From Brachionus manjavacas (lineage: Eukaryota; Rotifera; Eurotatoria; Ploima; Brachionidae): a stretch of 64,000 bases of DNA. Made by a program: the position numbers and the translations under genes. Location of the stretch: the NCBI GenBank assembly GCA_019054805.1, contig JAHQIY010000010.1, positions 293,501 to 357,500 of the forward strand. Direction: 5' to 3'. This document shows, piece after piece, positions 19,868 to 32,147 of the stretch (its first letter is position 1; each line of letters opens with the position of its first letter). A model generated the notes under the pieces. It worked only from the letters and a program-made list of their open reading frames with translations. It ran no database searches and was not told where the DNA came from.

Positions 19868-22614
19868 TAAAGTTATAATTAATTTATTTAAAGAAATTAA
19901 ATATTGATTGAGAAATATTATTAATTAAAAAATATTTTCATTTCATATATTTTATCAAAATAAAGTAATTAAGAATTTTAGGAATTTTTTATTTAACTTA
20001 AAGATAACTTTTATTTGAAAAATGTTTAGTTTTAACTTAAATCTTTAAAAGATCAAAATTACAGCGCAAAAGTGTAGTTTTGACTTTAACTTGTTGGAAA
20101 AAATTTAAAAAGTACAAGTCTTGACTTTGTAACTTTAAAGTTATTATTAATTTATTTAAAGAAATTAATTATTGATTAAAAAATATTTTCATGGTTTTTA
20201 CGTTGCAATTTTCACTCATTTTTAATTTTCATTTTGATTCAATTTATTTAGCTTATATCAATATATATAATAATTTATGTTGGTCAGAACTGAAATTATA
20301 CAGATATTCAGAATCTTTAAAGAAATTTTAATAACGATTTAAATGTGCAAAAAAAAAAAAATTAATGTCGTTTGATTTCTAAAAAATTTTTTGAAAGACT
20401 TACATCTTAAAAAAAATTAATTGCAATTTCGCTTTTTAGCTTAAGATTATTTAACTTAATCCAGCACTCGCACGTGCGTTCCTCGAACATTTTTTTTTTA
20501 AATAAGCATTTTATTATCAAAAAGTTAGCGTCTTTTAAGCCAAAAATTGTCATTATAAATAAAAAAGATTTTCATTTTTTTAATTTTTTAATTAATCTCC
20601 TAATTTTATTGATTATTATTGCAACCTTAATAATTAAATTGATCTTATTATTAAAATTTAGGTTTTCAAATTTTCATGTCTTTTTTTTTGTGACAAATGG
20701 AAACCATGTACAAGGACGTCATTGAATAAGCTTCAAAGAGTAGCTTACAAAACCTTATGTTCCGTTTAGAAGCTTAAAGCGTTTTAAAGCGTTAATATTA
20801 AAAAAGTGTTTGATAAAATTCTAGACCAATAAAGTATTTTAGCTGTTAAAATATAGGAAATAAATTAATTTACTTGATTAAATAGAGAAAGATTATTAAA
20901 ATTGTTACAGATAATGGCTAGAATATGGTAAAATTTGGAAAACTATATGATTTAGGTAATAAATACCTTTTGAATAACTCATTCTTTAGTTTATTAAATT
21001 TAATTAATAATTTTTTAAAATTTAGTTGGTGACAATAAATTCAGTCTAGAAGAGATTGAATCAAGCCAAAATAATTACAGTTCCTTAGAAGAAGATGATG
21101 ATGAATTAATAAGTTCAGATGAAGAGGAAACTAATTCAAATTTAATCGATTCTTTTTTGCGAGTTTATCCCAAACGAAAAACTCATTCACACTGTTTCGC
21201 TCATTCAATTCAGCTTGTGGTAAAAAAAAAAGCTTGAAAAAAATAATATTCTGATGCTCCTCTCTAAATGTTACAAAATATCAGCAAAATATCGGCAAAA
21301 AAAGATTTTTGCAAATTTTTAGGAAGAATAGAATTACAAAGCCATTACCAATCCAATAAAAGTTTGATGGAACAGTGAAATCGAATGTTTGAAATCAATT
21401 TGTAGAATAAAGTTGAACGATTTAAATGAAGGTCTCGGTAAAAATTGAATCCTGGAATATTTCTTTGACTCAAATTGACTATTTACGACTAATAGACATT
21501 GTGAATATCCTAGAGCCTTTCGAATATGTTTCAAATTAGATACAAGGTAATAAATTTATAAAACCATATCGCTTTTTTAAATTAATTAAAAATTATAAAG
21601 ATGAAAACTATTTTAAAATTAGCTTAGTTGTACCTAGTTTGTTTCAGCTCATTAATGACCTCAAACAATGTGAACCTAAAACAAGAATCTTTTTGCCTTT
21701 AGACAAGAATTAGAATCTCAATTGAGATTTCATTTTAAGTCAATATTTGTAAATATCGAAAATCCATCTACTTTCGATGAAAACGGAAAAGATTTTTCAC
21801 CCTATATATCATCCTTTTTAGACCCATATTTCAAAAATGAGTGGATATAGAGTGTCGATATAGACGAGGTAAAAAAATTAAGAATTTCAAATAAATTAAA
21901 AAACCAACTCATTGAAGAATTCTCAAAAATGAGGCCTAGAGAGAAAAATGTTGCGTTGACCAATGATGATTTCAATTTAAACGTTAATGCATCTCAGGCT
22001 GGAGAGCACACTTATTCAAGTTCAAATATACGGCCTTTAAGTACAATCAGCAATGAATCCGATTCAAGCGTCCTAAAATCACCATTAAAACGAAGGAAAT
22101 TTTTTAGTTTCGCAAAAAAAAAACCCGAGTACTGAAGGTGTTCAATCTAACGATGAAAAATTCTTCAGACGTCAGATTGATGAGTATTTAAATATTGAAT
22201 ACGATCCAGATGTTAATTTAAAGACGTTTTGGCAACGAAACAGATCAATTTTCCCCTATTTATTTATTTTAGTTTTAAAATATTTATCGATTACAGCATC
22301 ATCAGGTCGAATTGAGCGAACATTTTCAAATACTGGCTATAAAATAGAAAATAGAAAATAGACCACATAGATCAAGAATGACAGTAAAAAATTTAGAAAA
22401 TACTACACTTTTGCGCTGTAATTTTGATCTTTTAAAGATTTAAGTTTAAACTAAACATTTTTTGAATAAAAGTTATCTTTAAGTTAAATAAAAAATTCCT
22501 AAAATTCTTAATTACTTTATTTTGATAAAATATATGAAATGAAAATATTTTTTAATTAATAATATTTCTCAATCAATTTTTAATTTCTTTAAATAAATTA
22601 ATTATAACTTTATA
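19868..22614 (+). mobile_element. hAT transposon relic flanked by ~210-bp inverted repeats
   Basis: The interior (about 20990-22400) encodes a broken hAT transposase. The C-terminal dimerisation region is clear at 22160-22400: RRQIDEYLNIEYDPDVNLKT, FWQRNRSIFPYLF, LSITASSGRIERTFSNTGY, then RMTVKNLENTTLLRCNFDLL. Multiple stops and frameshifts break the upstream catalytic part. The stretch 22403-22614 is repeated, inverted and nearly identical, at 19868-20077. Unexpectedly, the inverted repeat includes the last codons of the transposase, so the left arm is an inverted copy of the coding 3' end rather than a simple terminal repeat. A shorter third copy of the outer part lies at about 20115-20190. 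The right end is cut off by the following LINE. Confidence 0.8.
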
Positions 22615-22639
22615 ACATAACAAGCACACATTAAGCTAA

Positions 22640-24390
22640 CATAGGAGTACCAACTTGCTACTTGCACAACAGAAGTATCTACAAGCTGGAGTTACAAGAA
22701 CAACCAGGGCGGGTATGACAAACTAAAAAAAGCCTTTGAAATCGCCAAATGGGGCAAACTTTTCTCAAAACAGGACGTTAACTGCTGCAACAATTCATTC
22801 ATTAGTATATAACTCAGCATACGACAATTTTATTCCGAAAATAAAACACCAAGTCATTAGAAAAATAGCTCCGTGGATGAACCAAGAACTAAAACAATAA
22901 ATGATGAAAAAAAAATCTAGCCGGAAAAAAGTTCGAGCCTTAGGTGGAAAAAATCGTCAGCTATAATTTGAATACACTAAGGCAAAACTTGAAGTAGAAA
23001 AAAAAACTAGCGAGGCTACTGGAAACTACGAATACAAGCTAGCATCACACAAAAACAACCCGAAACGGCTGTATGCATACGTTAACAGCAAGCAAAAGCT
23101 TAAACCTCATATCAATTTAATGAAAGATGAACAAGGAATAGCTCAACAAGATAAAACCACGATCGCTAACATTTAAAACCAACACTTTAACTCCGTATTC
23201 GTTCAAGAGGACACAATCGATGGAATGCCAGTTTTCGCCTCAAGAACGCCCAACTCAAACGCCAGAGATTTCGACATAGTACCACACGCTCGCCTCATAC
23301 ACAAGCTTGAACAATATGGCATCAAATCTAAACTCCTATGCTGGAAACGTTCATTCTTAGAAAACAAGAAGCAAAGAGTAGTTCTAGGCGAACACGAATC
23401 AGATTGTCTACCGGTACAAAGCGGTGTCCCACAAGGATCTGTACTCGGCCCTACACTCTTCGTCATCTACATCAACGACATCGGTTATGGAATTACCAAT
23501 CAGGCGAAAACGTAGGCCGACGACACGAAAATTCTAGTCAAAATAGACCCGAGCTACTCTGTACAGCACCACCAGTTTACAAAACGACAAAAACACAATC
23601 AACGACTGGTCAAACAAGTGGCTGATGAGATTAAACATATCGAAATGCAAAGTAATGCATATCGACAAAAACAAGCCAAAAGCAACCTACACAATGTCAG
23701 ATCACAGCTCAAAAAATAACATCAAAATAACTGAAACCACAAGTGAAAGAGACATCGGCATTTTTATCTCTAATGATCTTAAGCCATCAAACCAAATCAG
23801 TAAAGCCGCTGCTAACGCAGACTTTATACTAAACTCATTAAAGAACGCCTTTACTTTAAGGGACGGAAAACTTTGGAAAAAGCTTAACACATGTTACATT
23901 AGACCGCTCTTGGAATTTGCAAGCTCAGCCTGGAGTCCATACACCCAGAAAGTTAGTAGAAAAAATAACAACACAGAGCCACGAAAACCATACATAAGTT
24001 CAAAAGCCTAAACTACGAATATCGATGCACCAAACTAGGGCTAACTACACTAACAATAAGGCGTATCTGCGTAGATACAATACAGAAATTTAAGCTTGAA
24101 TCAAATTTAGTGCACATAAACTGGTACGCAATACTGCTACGCTCGGAGCCGCGAGGGGGGATCATAGAGCACTTTTCAGGCGTGAAATAGTAAGAAGTTG
24201 TAATCGAAGGCACAATTTTTTCAAAAAAAGAACTGCTAACCTCTGAAACGGCCTACCAGACGAAGTCATTTACTCAACTACAGTCAACTCATTCAAGAAC
24301 AACCTCGACAAGCATCTCGCCAACGCAACAGGGCGTCATCTACTGTTGACGCGCTCCGCATGATCAATTTCATTCCGCGTTTTTTTTACT
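22640..24390 (+). pseudogene. CR1/jockey-like LINE relic (family B, copy 1)
   Basis: Plus-strand frames, with several shifts, give a reverse-transcriptase order: a basic linker (LASHKNNPKRLYAYVNSKQK), then DIVPHARLIHKLEQYGIKSK, LPVQSGVPQGSVLGPTLFVI, an ADD catalytic box (23518; the residue before it is a stop), LNISKCKVMHIDKNKPKATY, ERDIGIFISNDLKPSNQI and YIRPLLEFASSAWSPYTQK. The N-terminal RT fingers and first catalytic aspartate segment appear deleted between ~23250 and 23265. The tail near 24330-24385 has short ACTACTAC repeats. Visibly GC-richer than its surroundings. Non-functional. The clade is tentative between CR1/L2 and jockey. Confidence 0.8.
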
Positions 24391-24406
24391 ACTACAACTA
24401 ACGTAT

Positions 24407-24535
24407 TTGCTCGAATTTACCGACATGTCGGTATGAACATAACGACATGTCGTTAAAAAATCTTTTTAAAGTTATAAGATCCTGTCGTTAATTCTGAATA
24501 CCTAGGTTTAATGACATCTCGTTAAAATCGAGCAA
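24407..24535. mobile_element. 129-bp palindromic element with ACGACATGTCGT cores
   Basis: Left end TTGCTCGAATTTACCGACAT and right end (reverse complement) TTGCTCGATTTTAACGAGAT form an imperfect inverted repeat. Inside are CCGACATGTCGG and ACGACATGTCGT palindromes and further GTCGTTAA words. Far GC-richer in motif than the background. Too small to code; probably a miniature element. Superfamily unknown. Confidence 0.5.
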
Positions 24536-24599
24536 TTACGTTACTACTTAAAACGACTACGTTCAATTTTTTTTCTATCTGAACGATTCGCCGCCCCTT

Positions 24600-26160
24600 C
24601 CTACTTTTGAGATCAAAACAATGGAACGGTGTGACATGTCTGCTGATCAACTTATAAATGTAAAAAAGATTAGACCCGAAATTTTCAAAGAAAGACACGA
24701 ATAAGGATATCAAACCCGACAGGATTCATGGAATTATACTCAAAATTTGTGTTAAATCGTTTTTTCTTCCTCTTTCAATTCTTTTCAGAAAATCGCTAAT
24801 TTTATGAGAGCTACCAGAAGTTTGGGGTAGGGAAGTTCTTTTCAATTCAGAAAAACTTGAGTAACTTTTTTACTAAAAGAGATAATTTAATTTTGCAAAA
24901 TTATTATCAAATTTGCTTAATACAGTAAAATATGTCTGCAATTAATTCTGTAATTTTCTGCATTTTGCAAGCCATTAAAAAGTATTCTAATCAAGAGTGC
25001 AATTACATTGCAGAGTTTCTGCAGACAAATATTTTTGGATTAAGCAAAGTTGATTAACCATTATGCATTTCACAGAACTAAATTATCTCTCTAAGTAAAT
25101 AAGCTATTCAAGTTTTTCTGAATTGAAACTATCGTTTTGAGATGAACTTCACAATCCCAAGAAGTTTGAAAGCCAGGAAATTTAACACCGTTGCAAAAGG
25201 GGATCTCGACTTTTTCCACAAAATTACCGTTCAGTATTGTTGACTTAAATTGAATGCATAGTCTTGGAGTGCATTATTAAAGAACAAATATCAGAGCATT
25301 TGCTAAGAAATAATTTTATATACACATCACAGCCAATTTATTGGTAACCATGAATTTAATTCTGAAGCGATATCAAACAGTTTATCGGCTGACATCATTT
25401 TCACAGATTTTGCAAAAGCTTTCGATAGTCTTTCATAGGAAGCTTCTGAATATATTCAAATTTTTTGCATTTGGTGAAGAACTGATAAATTGAATAAAGG
25501 CGTTTCTTTTAGAACGTTCACAAAGAGGACTATTAGGGGATACCAGCTCAAATTGGATAAAGGTAAAAAATAGAGTTCGGCAGGGTTCAGTGCTAGGTCC
25601 TCTTTCGAGACTATCAAATTATTTTATTGTTCAATGGTTAGACCTCACCTGGAATATGCTGTCAGTGCTTGGTGTCCTTATACAGAAAAAGACATAAATG
25701 AACTAGAGAGAGTTCAACGAAGATCAACGAAAATGCATTACCTGGATTATCAGCAGCGTTTGTTAAGGCTAGATTTAACTACCTTGAGAACAAGAAGATT
25801 AAGAGGTTATGTTATTCAGATGTTTAAATTGGTAAACAATTATGAACAATTTTAATTTAATGAAGGAATCAACTTCAGTCTTAACACAAAACCTGGTAGC
25901 CAAAGAAACGAGGTGAGGAGAAATAGCTATTGTCTAACTCGTGAGAGAATAAAAATCTGTCTTCCGAGATTTAACTTTTTTACAAATAGAGTCGTGATTG
26001 GATGGAACAAACTCCCGGAAGATGTGGTAAATGCAAAGAGCCTTAATAGTTTTAAAGCTAAGCTTGATAGTTGGATGGCTAAACAAAAAGAAGCGACTGC
26101 TACAGCTCTTTAGAGCTATGTTTAGATAACCTAAACTGTAGATCATACTACTACTACTAC
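24600..26160 (+). pseudogene. CR1/jockey-like LINE relic (family B, copy 2)
   Basis: RT fingers region RIHGIILKICVKSF and LPEVWGRE (24720-24835) is interrupted by a MITE. After the MITE, broken frames recall the GD-rich finger motif and lead to IIFTDFAKAFDSLS (25395), then jump by an internal deletion to MVRPHLEYAVSAWCPYTEKD (25634), INELERVQRR, LRGYVIQMFKLVN and FFTNRVVIGWNKLPEDVV (25980). The 3' end is CATACTACTACTACCACTAC at ~26145. The catalytic ADD box is lost in the deletion. Same family as the copies at 22.6, 31.4 and 51.4 kb by its C-terminal protein and CTA-type tail. Confidence 0.8.
24841..25127. mobile_element. MITE, about 290 bp, inserted in a LINE
   Basis: Left TTCAATTCAGAAAAACTTGA and the reverse complement of the right end begin identically and stay similar for about 49 bp, through AGAGATAATTTA. 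The two halves continue to pair imperfectly toward the centre (GCAAATTTGC / GCAAAGTTG region). It has no coding content. It sits inside LINE family B copy 2, between the LPEVWGRE motif and the next RT motif, so it is younger than that LINE. Confidence 0.75.
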
Positions 26161-26611
26161 CACTACTAATATTCCTGATAATAATAAAAATAATGATAAA
26201 AAAGAAAAATTCTAAATTAAAACTGTTATAATTAGAGTAAAAATTTTGGCAATATTATTGAAATAAATCACTTCTTTATCAATAATTTGGGCTCTATGGG
26301 TTGAAAAAAATTTTCATTAAATAAAATTGAAACAAAAATTTTAAAATATTTTATTTTACTCTTTAAACTGATAAATTTTCTTTTAAAAAAGTCTGAAATG
26401 TTCGTATGATTAAATTCATAAGACCATTAAAATGATTTCAATTAAAGTCACACAAAACAATAAAAAAATAAAGAAAAAAATTTGAAATATGCAATAAATT
26501 GGTTAATTTTTTAAAATTAAGTTCCGATTTTTGATTTAACAAAAAAACATTGATTTGAAAAAAAAGAGCGAGAAACATTGAGAAGAAAAAAAACGATTTG
26601 TCATTTTTAAG

Positions 26612-29600
26612 CTAGGACAAAATTACAAGACTTTTTCTTGATGGTGAATGCAAATTTCCAGCACTTGCAGTTCGTCTCAAGTTTCTGATTTGTACTTCAA
26701 CTGAATCTTTGTATTTTTCCTGGCAAACTGATGACAGCGCTTCCAGCTTAAACGCTTTTTCTTTGGTCAGTTTTTCAAGAGGAAATAAGAGGTTATTGTC
26801 ATCAGCAAGAGTTCTCAAGTCAAAGTAGTATTTGGCATAGACACTGGATGGCACGTTGATGTTGAACTGAAGCAAATTCAAGTATTGCCGTTCCAATTCA
26901 TTCCTTTTTTTAAAAATTCAATGTCAAATAATTTTGATTAAATAAACTCTATTTACATGTTGTCTACATTAACGTCTTTGAGAATTTGGCAATAATCAAC
27001 ATTCCAAACCGCTTGGTCATCCCAGACTTTTGAAGCGAGCAAAATAGCGCCCAGAAGCAATCGTCTCCAATTTGATGGACAAAGATCTATCTCTGCGTAA
27101 GTAAGCACCCTCTCAAGGTATATCTTAATTTTTTTTTTATTTTCCTTAATTTAATAAAACATTTAATTACCAATGTCACTATTGCACATTCTGCAGTCAA
27201 TTGAGCCGCGGTAAATAAATTTTTCATGAATTTATAGATTACTCGTTGGTCAGGAACCGTTATTTCATATTCTTTAGAAACGGATGAATCTTTCTAGAAA
27301 AAAATCACTTTTAAAAAGTTTTATAAGATTTTTCTGAATTTAAAAAAATAAGTGAATTCATTCCAAAAGAAGCTCAGAGAATGATGTTTGCTTTAAATTT
27401 GTTTTATCTAAAGAATTTTTACTGAAATAATCTTTCAAATTAACTATTATTTAATTTAAAATCTGGAAAATTTTTTTAGAGATTTTTTTTGGTAACGAAA
27501 AAGGTTAAATTTTATTAAATTTTAAAATTATTTAAAAATTTTAAAATTAAGCTTCTAGAAAAAATTTATTCAAATTTTTTTCTATTCTTTTTATCATTTT
27601 GTACTGAATTTCACAAAAACCTCAAAAAATTTTTATGAAAGAAGGATTTCAATTAATTTTTGATTAAATATTCTATATCTCATTGAAGAAGCAGATTTTC
27701 AAAGTAAACATTAAAAGTTTAACTGCAAATCTCTGCAAAAATTTAATGAATGCAGAATCTTGCACTTTACTTGGCTATATTATAACAAGGTATGCTACAA
27801 ATAAAAAAGTCTTTGATTTTTTATAATTAAAAATGCTTAAAAATCTTTTTTAAAATAATTTTTGAAAACACTCATAAAATTTGATCATTAGCTTCAATTT
27901 TCCATATATTTTTTTAATCACCATATATTTTTCATTCTCATTTGATACAAATATTTCTATTTCATTTTTTATTTTATAAATAAAAATGGAACTTTAGAAC
28001 AAGGAATGAACATAACCTATTATAAGCTTATTAAAATATTTTTCGAGTTTGTTACTTTAAATACATTTTTATTATAACTATTTAGAATACAAGAGATCTT
28101 CAAACACCCTCAGAAATCTTCTTATTTTTTCTTGAAAATCAAAAAATTGACACAATCAAAATCATGTTTAAAAAACTTCTTAAGATATGTTAAAAACTGC
28201 TTTCTCTTCAATAAAAGAGTTAATTTTATCACTCATAAAGGACTATGAAGATGTTTTTGTAAGGAGCACAAGAGATCCTGAAAAAAAGTCTCCCTTATCA
28301 ATTTTTGTCCAAAAATCTAACGAAAAGATCGGATAGACGGGCCCTAGGATACTAATGTAAACATTACTTTTTAAATTTATAAAAATAACCTATTAATTCA
28401 TATTTTTATTTATTTAAAAGTTAAAATTTATATTTATTTAACTTTTTTGCATTTAATTTAATTAAAAATTTTCAAAATTGAAAAGGGGGCTATTTGACGC
28501 TCGAAACTGTTCCAGAGTGTCCAAATAAATTCCCGATTTGTACTAAAACATGTAGTAACTTTTAATTTATTATTTTTTTCTAATATATTTTTACTTATTT
28601 TACTTTAATTTTATTTTTTTTTGATTTTTTGATTTTATTAAAGTGAAGGAGGTAAAGTTCAATGCTCACTTTCTTTCCCTTCAAATAAATAATCATTACT
28701 TCAAAATTGCTTTGGTTTTTATTTTTTATTTTTAAATCTAAAGCTTAGCTCCAGATAAATAAGCAAATAAATAAAATAAACTATCTAACAACATTCAAAT
28801 TTTTAGTATCTAAATAACTTGATTTAAATTTTTTAAATAATCATTTTATTTTCTTCCATTTTTTAAAATTATGACTAAACTATAAAATACTCTGAGTAAT
28901 ATGGTTCCGAGGTTGAGAATTTTTATCGTTTGACTAAGTTTTATTAGAGAAAATTTACCGTGAATCTAACTAAAGTTATAAGTAATTAAATTTTTATTTT
29001 ATCTCAAAACTAATGGTAATTTATAAATTTGATTAGCTACTTTGAATCTAGAATCTTGATAATTTTAAATATAAAATAAATAAAGTTGATCCAAAATAAT
29101 GACAAATTTTGTTAAATAAAAAATAATTTATTTAATGAAGAGTCAAAATTAATGAATTCTCAAAAATTAAATTCTTTATTTTTAAAAAGTTTTAGTTTTC
29201 TTTTCACACTGGAACTACCTTAAATAACAAGATAATTGCAAAAAAAAAGAGACAAAAATTATCGTAAAAATGAAACAGTCTTTAAACCTAAAAAAATCTA
29301 AAATAAAATTCAAATACAAATACAATAAATAAAGAGGCTAAATTCCTAATTACTAAGGCATTGTTAACACAAATCATACTCTAGTTTTATTTGAATAAAA
29401 ATGTAAAAAAATATTTTTTTTATAGAAAGATCTAAATAATACTTACACTTAATGGATACAGTTTTTCATCAAAAATATCCATGGTTCTATTAGAGGTTCG
29501 TCTTTTTATGTGATAATGAATTGCACAAGCAACCAGACGTATTTCAGCTTTGAGATTTGGCTGGGACACTGTCGAGTCATCGATGTAAATAGTCGAGCAG

Positions 29601-30221
29601 CTATTATATTTTTTCGACACATTTAAGATTGTCTCCGATGTGCCTTTTTGCTAAATGTCAAAATTATTCCTCTCTCATTTAATAATAAAAAACATAAATC
29701 TAAATTTTACATTAAAATATGTGCTTTCATTCATTTTTTTCCTCTTTTCACTGTCTTTTTAAAATAATTTGAGACTTATCAGAGAATTGGATCGAAAAGC
29801 TTACTGGCTTTAGGCAAAAAAAGAGTACTAGTCCGCGGATTATCGGCTGGTAGCGTAGAATTTTCTTCTTCTGGATAAAAATCAGCAATGTGCGGTATAC
29901 TTAGATTTGTTTCGTCAAGTTTGTGTTCGTATGCTTGGTTGGTTTGAACGGAATGTTTTTGGTGTACCGGGTGAGCGGACCCGTTATTGCCCGCATTCAG
30001 GTAGGATTTTTTTTTGTTCAAAGACAAATCACTTTGAAAAGCGATCGGATTTGTGTTGGCATGGCTAGAGAGTGAGGTTCGTTTGTAGCCGACTTGATCA
30101 ACCGATGCCTTCTCGTCTGATCTAGAGCCAACAAAAAATATGACCAACTAAATGACCGTAAATAACATTCTTAAACTTACCGATAACGAGACTTTTTAAG
30201 CAAATTACAGCAATTTCCCAT
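26612..30221 (-). CDS. CCNY: Cyclin-Y
   Basis: Known family role: membrane-anchored cyclin that recruits and activates CDK14/CDK16 and promotes LRP6 phosphorylation in Wnt signalling. Exons: 30221-30181, 30121-29805, 29754-29711, 29650-29447, 27293-27171, 27123-26957, 26903-26612; all GT-AG and in frame, 395 aa (human 341). MGNCC at the start gives an N-myristoylation glycine plus palmitoylatable cysteines, as in human CCNY. Residues ~14-120 are a low-complexity, serine/asparagine-rich expansion. Conserved core: [70 protein letters not shown] and [20 protein letters not shown]. The tail RRTASAGNL (~375) keeps the 14-3-3-type phosphosite context. The 2.15-kb fourth intron holds repeats. Confident. 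Confidence 0.96.
27574..27618. repeat. 45-bp exact dispersed repeat, copy 2
   Basis: Identical over 45 bases to 10080-10124, same orientation. Located in the large intron of CCNY. Confidence 0.7.
29075..29385. repeat. Dispersed AT-rich repeat, copy 1 (CCNY intron)
   Basis: Shares ordered blocks with 62310-62680 in the same orientation: AATAATGACAAATTTT, then AAGATAATTGCAAAAAAAA, then AATCTAAA, then AAATTCCTA..CTAAGGCAT, then ACTCTAGTTT. Divergence and small gaps are considerable. No coding frame and no terminal repeat is seen, so it may be an old non-autonomous element or SINE-like sequence. Confidence 0.5.
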
Positions 30222-31438
30222 TTATATATATTTGATTCATTGAAATTTTATTTATACTAATCGATTAAGAATTAAATTCCCGTATTATTAAATTAAACTA
30301 ATTTTTAAATTATCTTTTTTTTATGTTAAAAAAAACATTCATTTCTAAATAAAAAAAATTTTTTGATTAAAAAAAAAAAATCTGTTATAAAGTTAAAGAA
30401 ATTTTTTATGAGTAATTAAAAATTTTTATTTAGAATTTTTTTTTTAATTTTTATTAAATGCTACAAATATCCTTAAATTAAATCAAAACAATTTTTTTTT
30501 CAAATTTTAAAGTCATTAAGTTTTAATTTTGTCCTCTACAAAATTAATAATTTGTAAAATTATAAAAAAAAAAAATTCATTTATTATATTTATTTTTTTT
30601 AAAGAATGAACTAAAAACATTTGGCTGAAAGGAAGGACTAAGATCCATTCCAAACTGCCAGGGTATAACCCGAACTATATTTTTAATAATAATAAAATCT
30701 ACCAAAAGTGTTTTCATAATTACATTGGGTAATTATTAAATATTGTTGACATCATTTGTATCTATGTCTACCTACATTTGTATTAATGTTGCTTTGCCAA
30801 AAGTAACATTAATAAAAAAATGTTACTTTTGAAAGAAACAAAATAAAAAAAAAATTAAACTTTTTACTCTTTATTTTTTATACATAACTATCTAAATTAT
30901 CATTTAGTATTAGATCAAATTATTAATTTATATTAATAAAAAAATGGTTTAAAACTTGCTATCAATATTAAGGACTGGACAGTTAAAATTTTAATCGGAT
31001 TTGCAACCAAAACCTACAAAATTTCATCCATTTATCTTATGGTCCTTGTTTGTCATGATAATTACAGAATTCTACAAATTTTCAAATTCATTAAATAATT
31101 CTTTATAAATAATAATGCTATTTAATGGAATTTTAAATGGGACAAATTAAAATATAAAATTTTTGATTAACTAATTTTTAAAATTTTTTAGAATTTTTTT
31201 GATAAATCTCTTAAAATTCTACAATATCATTGAAAGACAAGTTAAAATTTTAAACCGATTAAAAAATAAAATCGATTTATGAAACTTGTTAAAAAAATTC
31301 AAATCTATTGAGAGACCAATCCAATATTTAATTTAATATTAAATTTTAACTATTAACTATTAATTAAGTAAATTTTTAATTACTGTAATTGCCTTTGAGG
31401 CTTAGATATTAAGTAAATAGTAATGATAATAATGGGAT
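30222..31438. other. Upstream flank of CCNY; AT-rich with a LINE tail and a hairpin
   Basis: No gene seen. At 30622-30690 there is a decayed LINE 3' end: GGCTGAAAGGAAGGACTAAG then CCAAACTGCCAGGGTATAAC, followed by a (TAA)n-like run, resembling the ends at 42684-42772 and 60883-60965. At about 30790-30835 a hairpin AAAGTAACATT / AATGTTACTTT encloses a short A-rich loop. Confidence 0.5.
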
Positions 31439-32147
31439 CTTGGAGTGGTGGTTTCATCAGATTTGAATTGGAACCGCCAAGTGAAAAGTGCTTGTGCGAA
31501 AGCGAGTGCGAAAGCGAGTGCGAAAGCGAACGTTTACAAGTAGAGAGGAAAGACTGTGGGTAAGATTGTTTACATCCATGGTGAGACCCCACCTAGATTA
31601 CGCAGTGCAGGTTTTGAATCCAATTATGAAAAAGGATGTGAATGTGTTGGAAAAGGTGCAAGAGAGGGCAACAAAAATACCTTTGTCTGTAAGAATCATG
31701 TCGTATGAAATGAGGCTGACGAAATTAGGTCTGACAAAGCTGAGAGAAAGATGAGTGAGAAGGGACTTGATTGAAATGTACAAATTAGTGAATGGAATAA
31801 AAAAGGTAGGCTTGGTCAAGAATCTAGTGAATAGATCAGAAAACAAGGATCCAGTCGGGGCGTTAAGAGGAAATAGCATCAGAGTCCAGAGAGAAAGTTT
31901 TCCAGCTCAAATTAGAATCGATTTTGCAGCTGCAGTAAGCGCCAGACATGTATTTTTCTCAAAAAGAGTAGTTTCGCATTGGAATAACTTACCAAAAAAC
32001 TTGGTGAAATCTAAGCAAACCGTTGATTTTGAAATGGCTTTAGATAAGCTCAATGGAATCGGCTGCTACAACACGGCCTATCGGCGGTGATGGACTCAGA
32101 CACTCTACATGTTAGGTGTTGCAGCAAGAACTACTACTACTACTACT
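31439..32147 (+). pseudogene. CR1/jockey-like LINE 3' fragment (family B, copy 3)
   Basis: A 5'-truncated copy that begins within the RT thumb (LGVVVSSDLNWNRQVKSA at 31437). It continues through SMVRPHLDYAVQVLNPIMKK, VLEKVQERATKI and LRLTKLGLTKL-type words to HVFFSKRVVSHWNNLPKNLV (31950) and a stop at 32090. A single in-frame stop (TGA at 31752) breaks an otherwise open ~215-codon frame, so it is the best preserved of this family here. It carries a threefold 12-bp tandem repeat (31494-31529). The 3' end is AAGAACTACTACTACTACTA, a CTA microsatellite tail. Confidence 0.82.
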
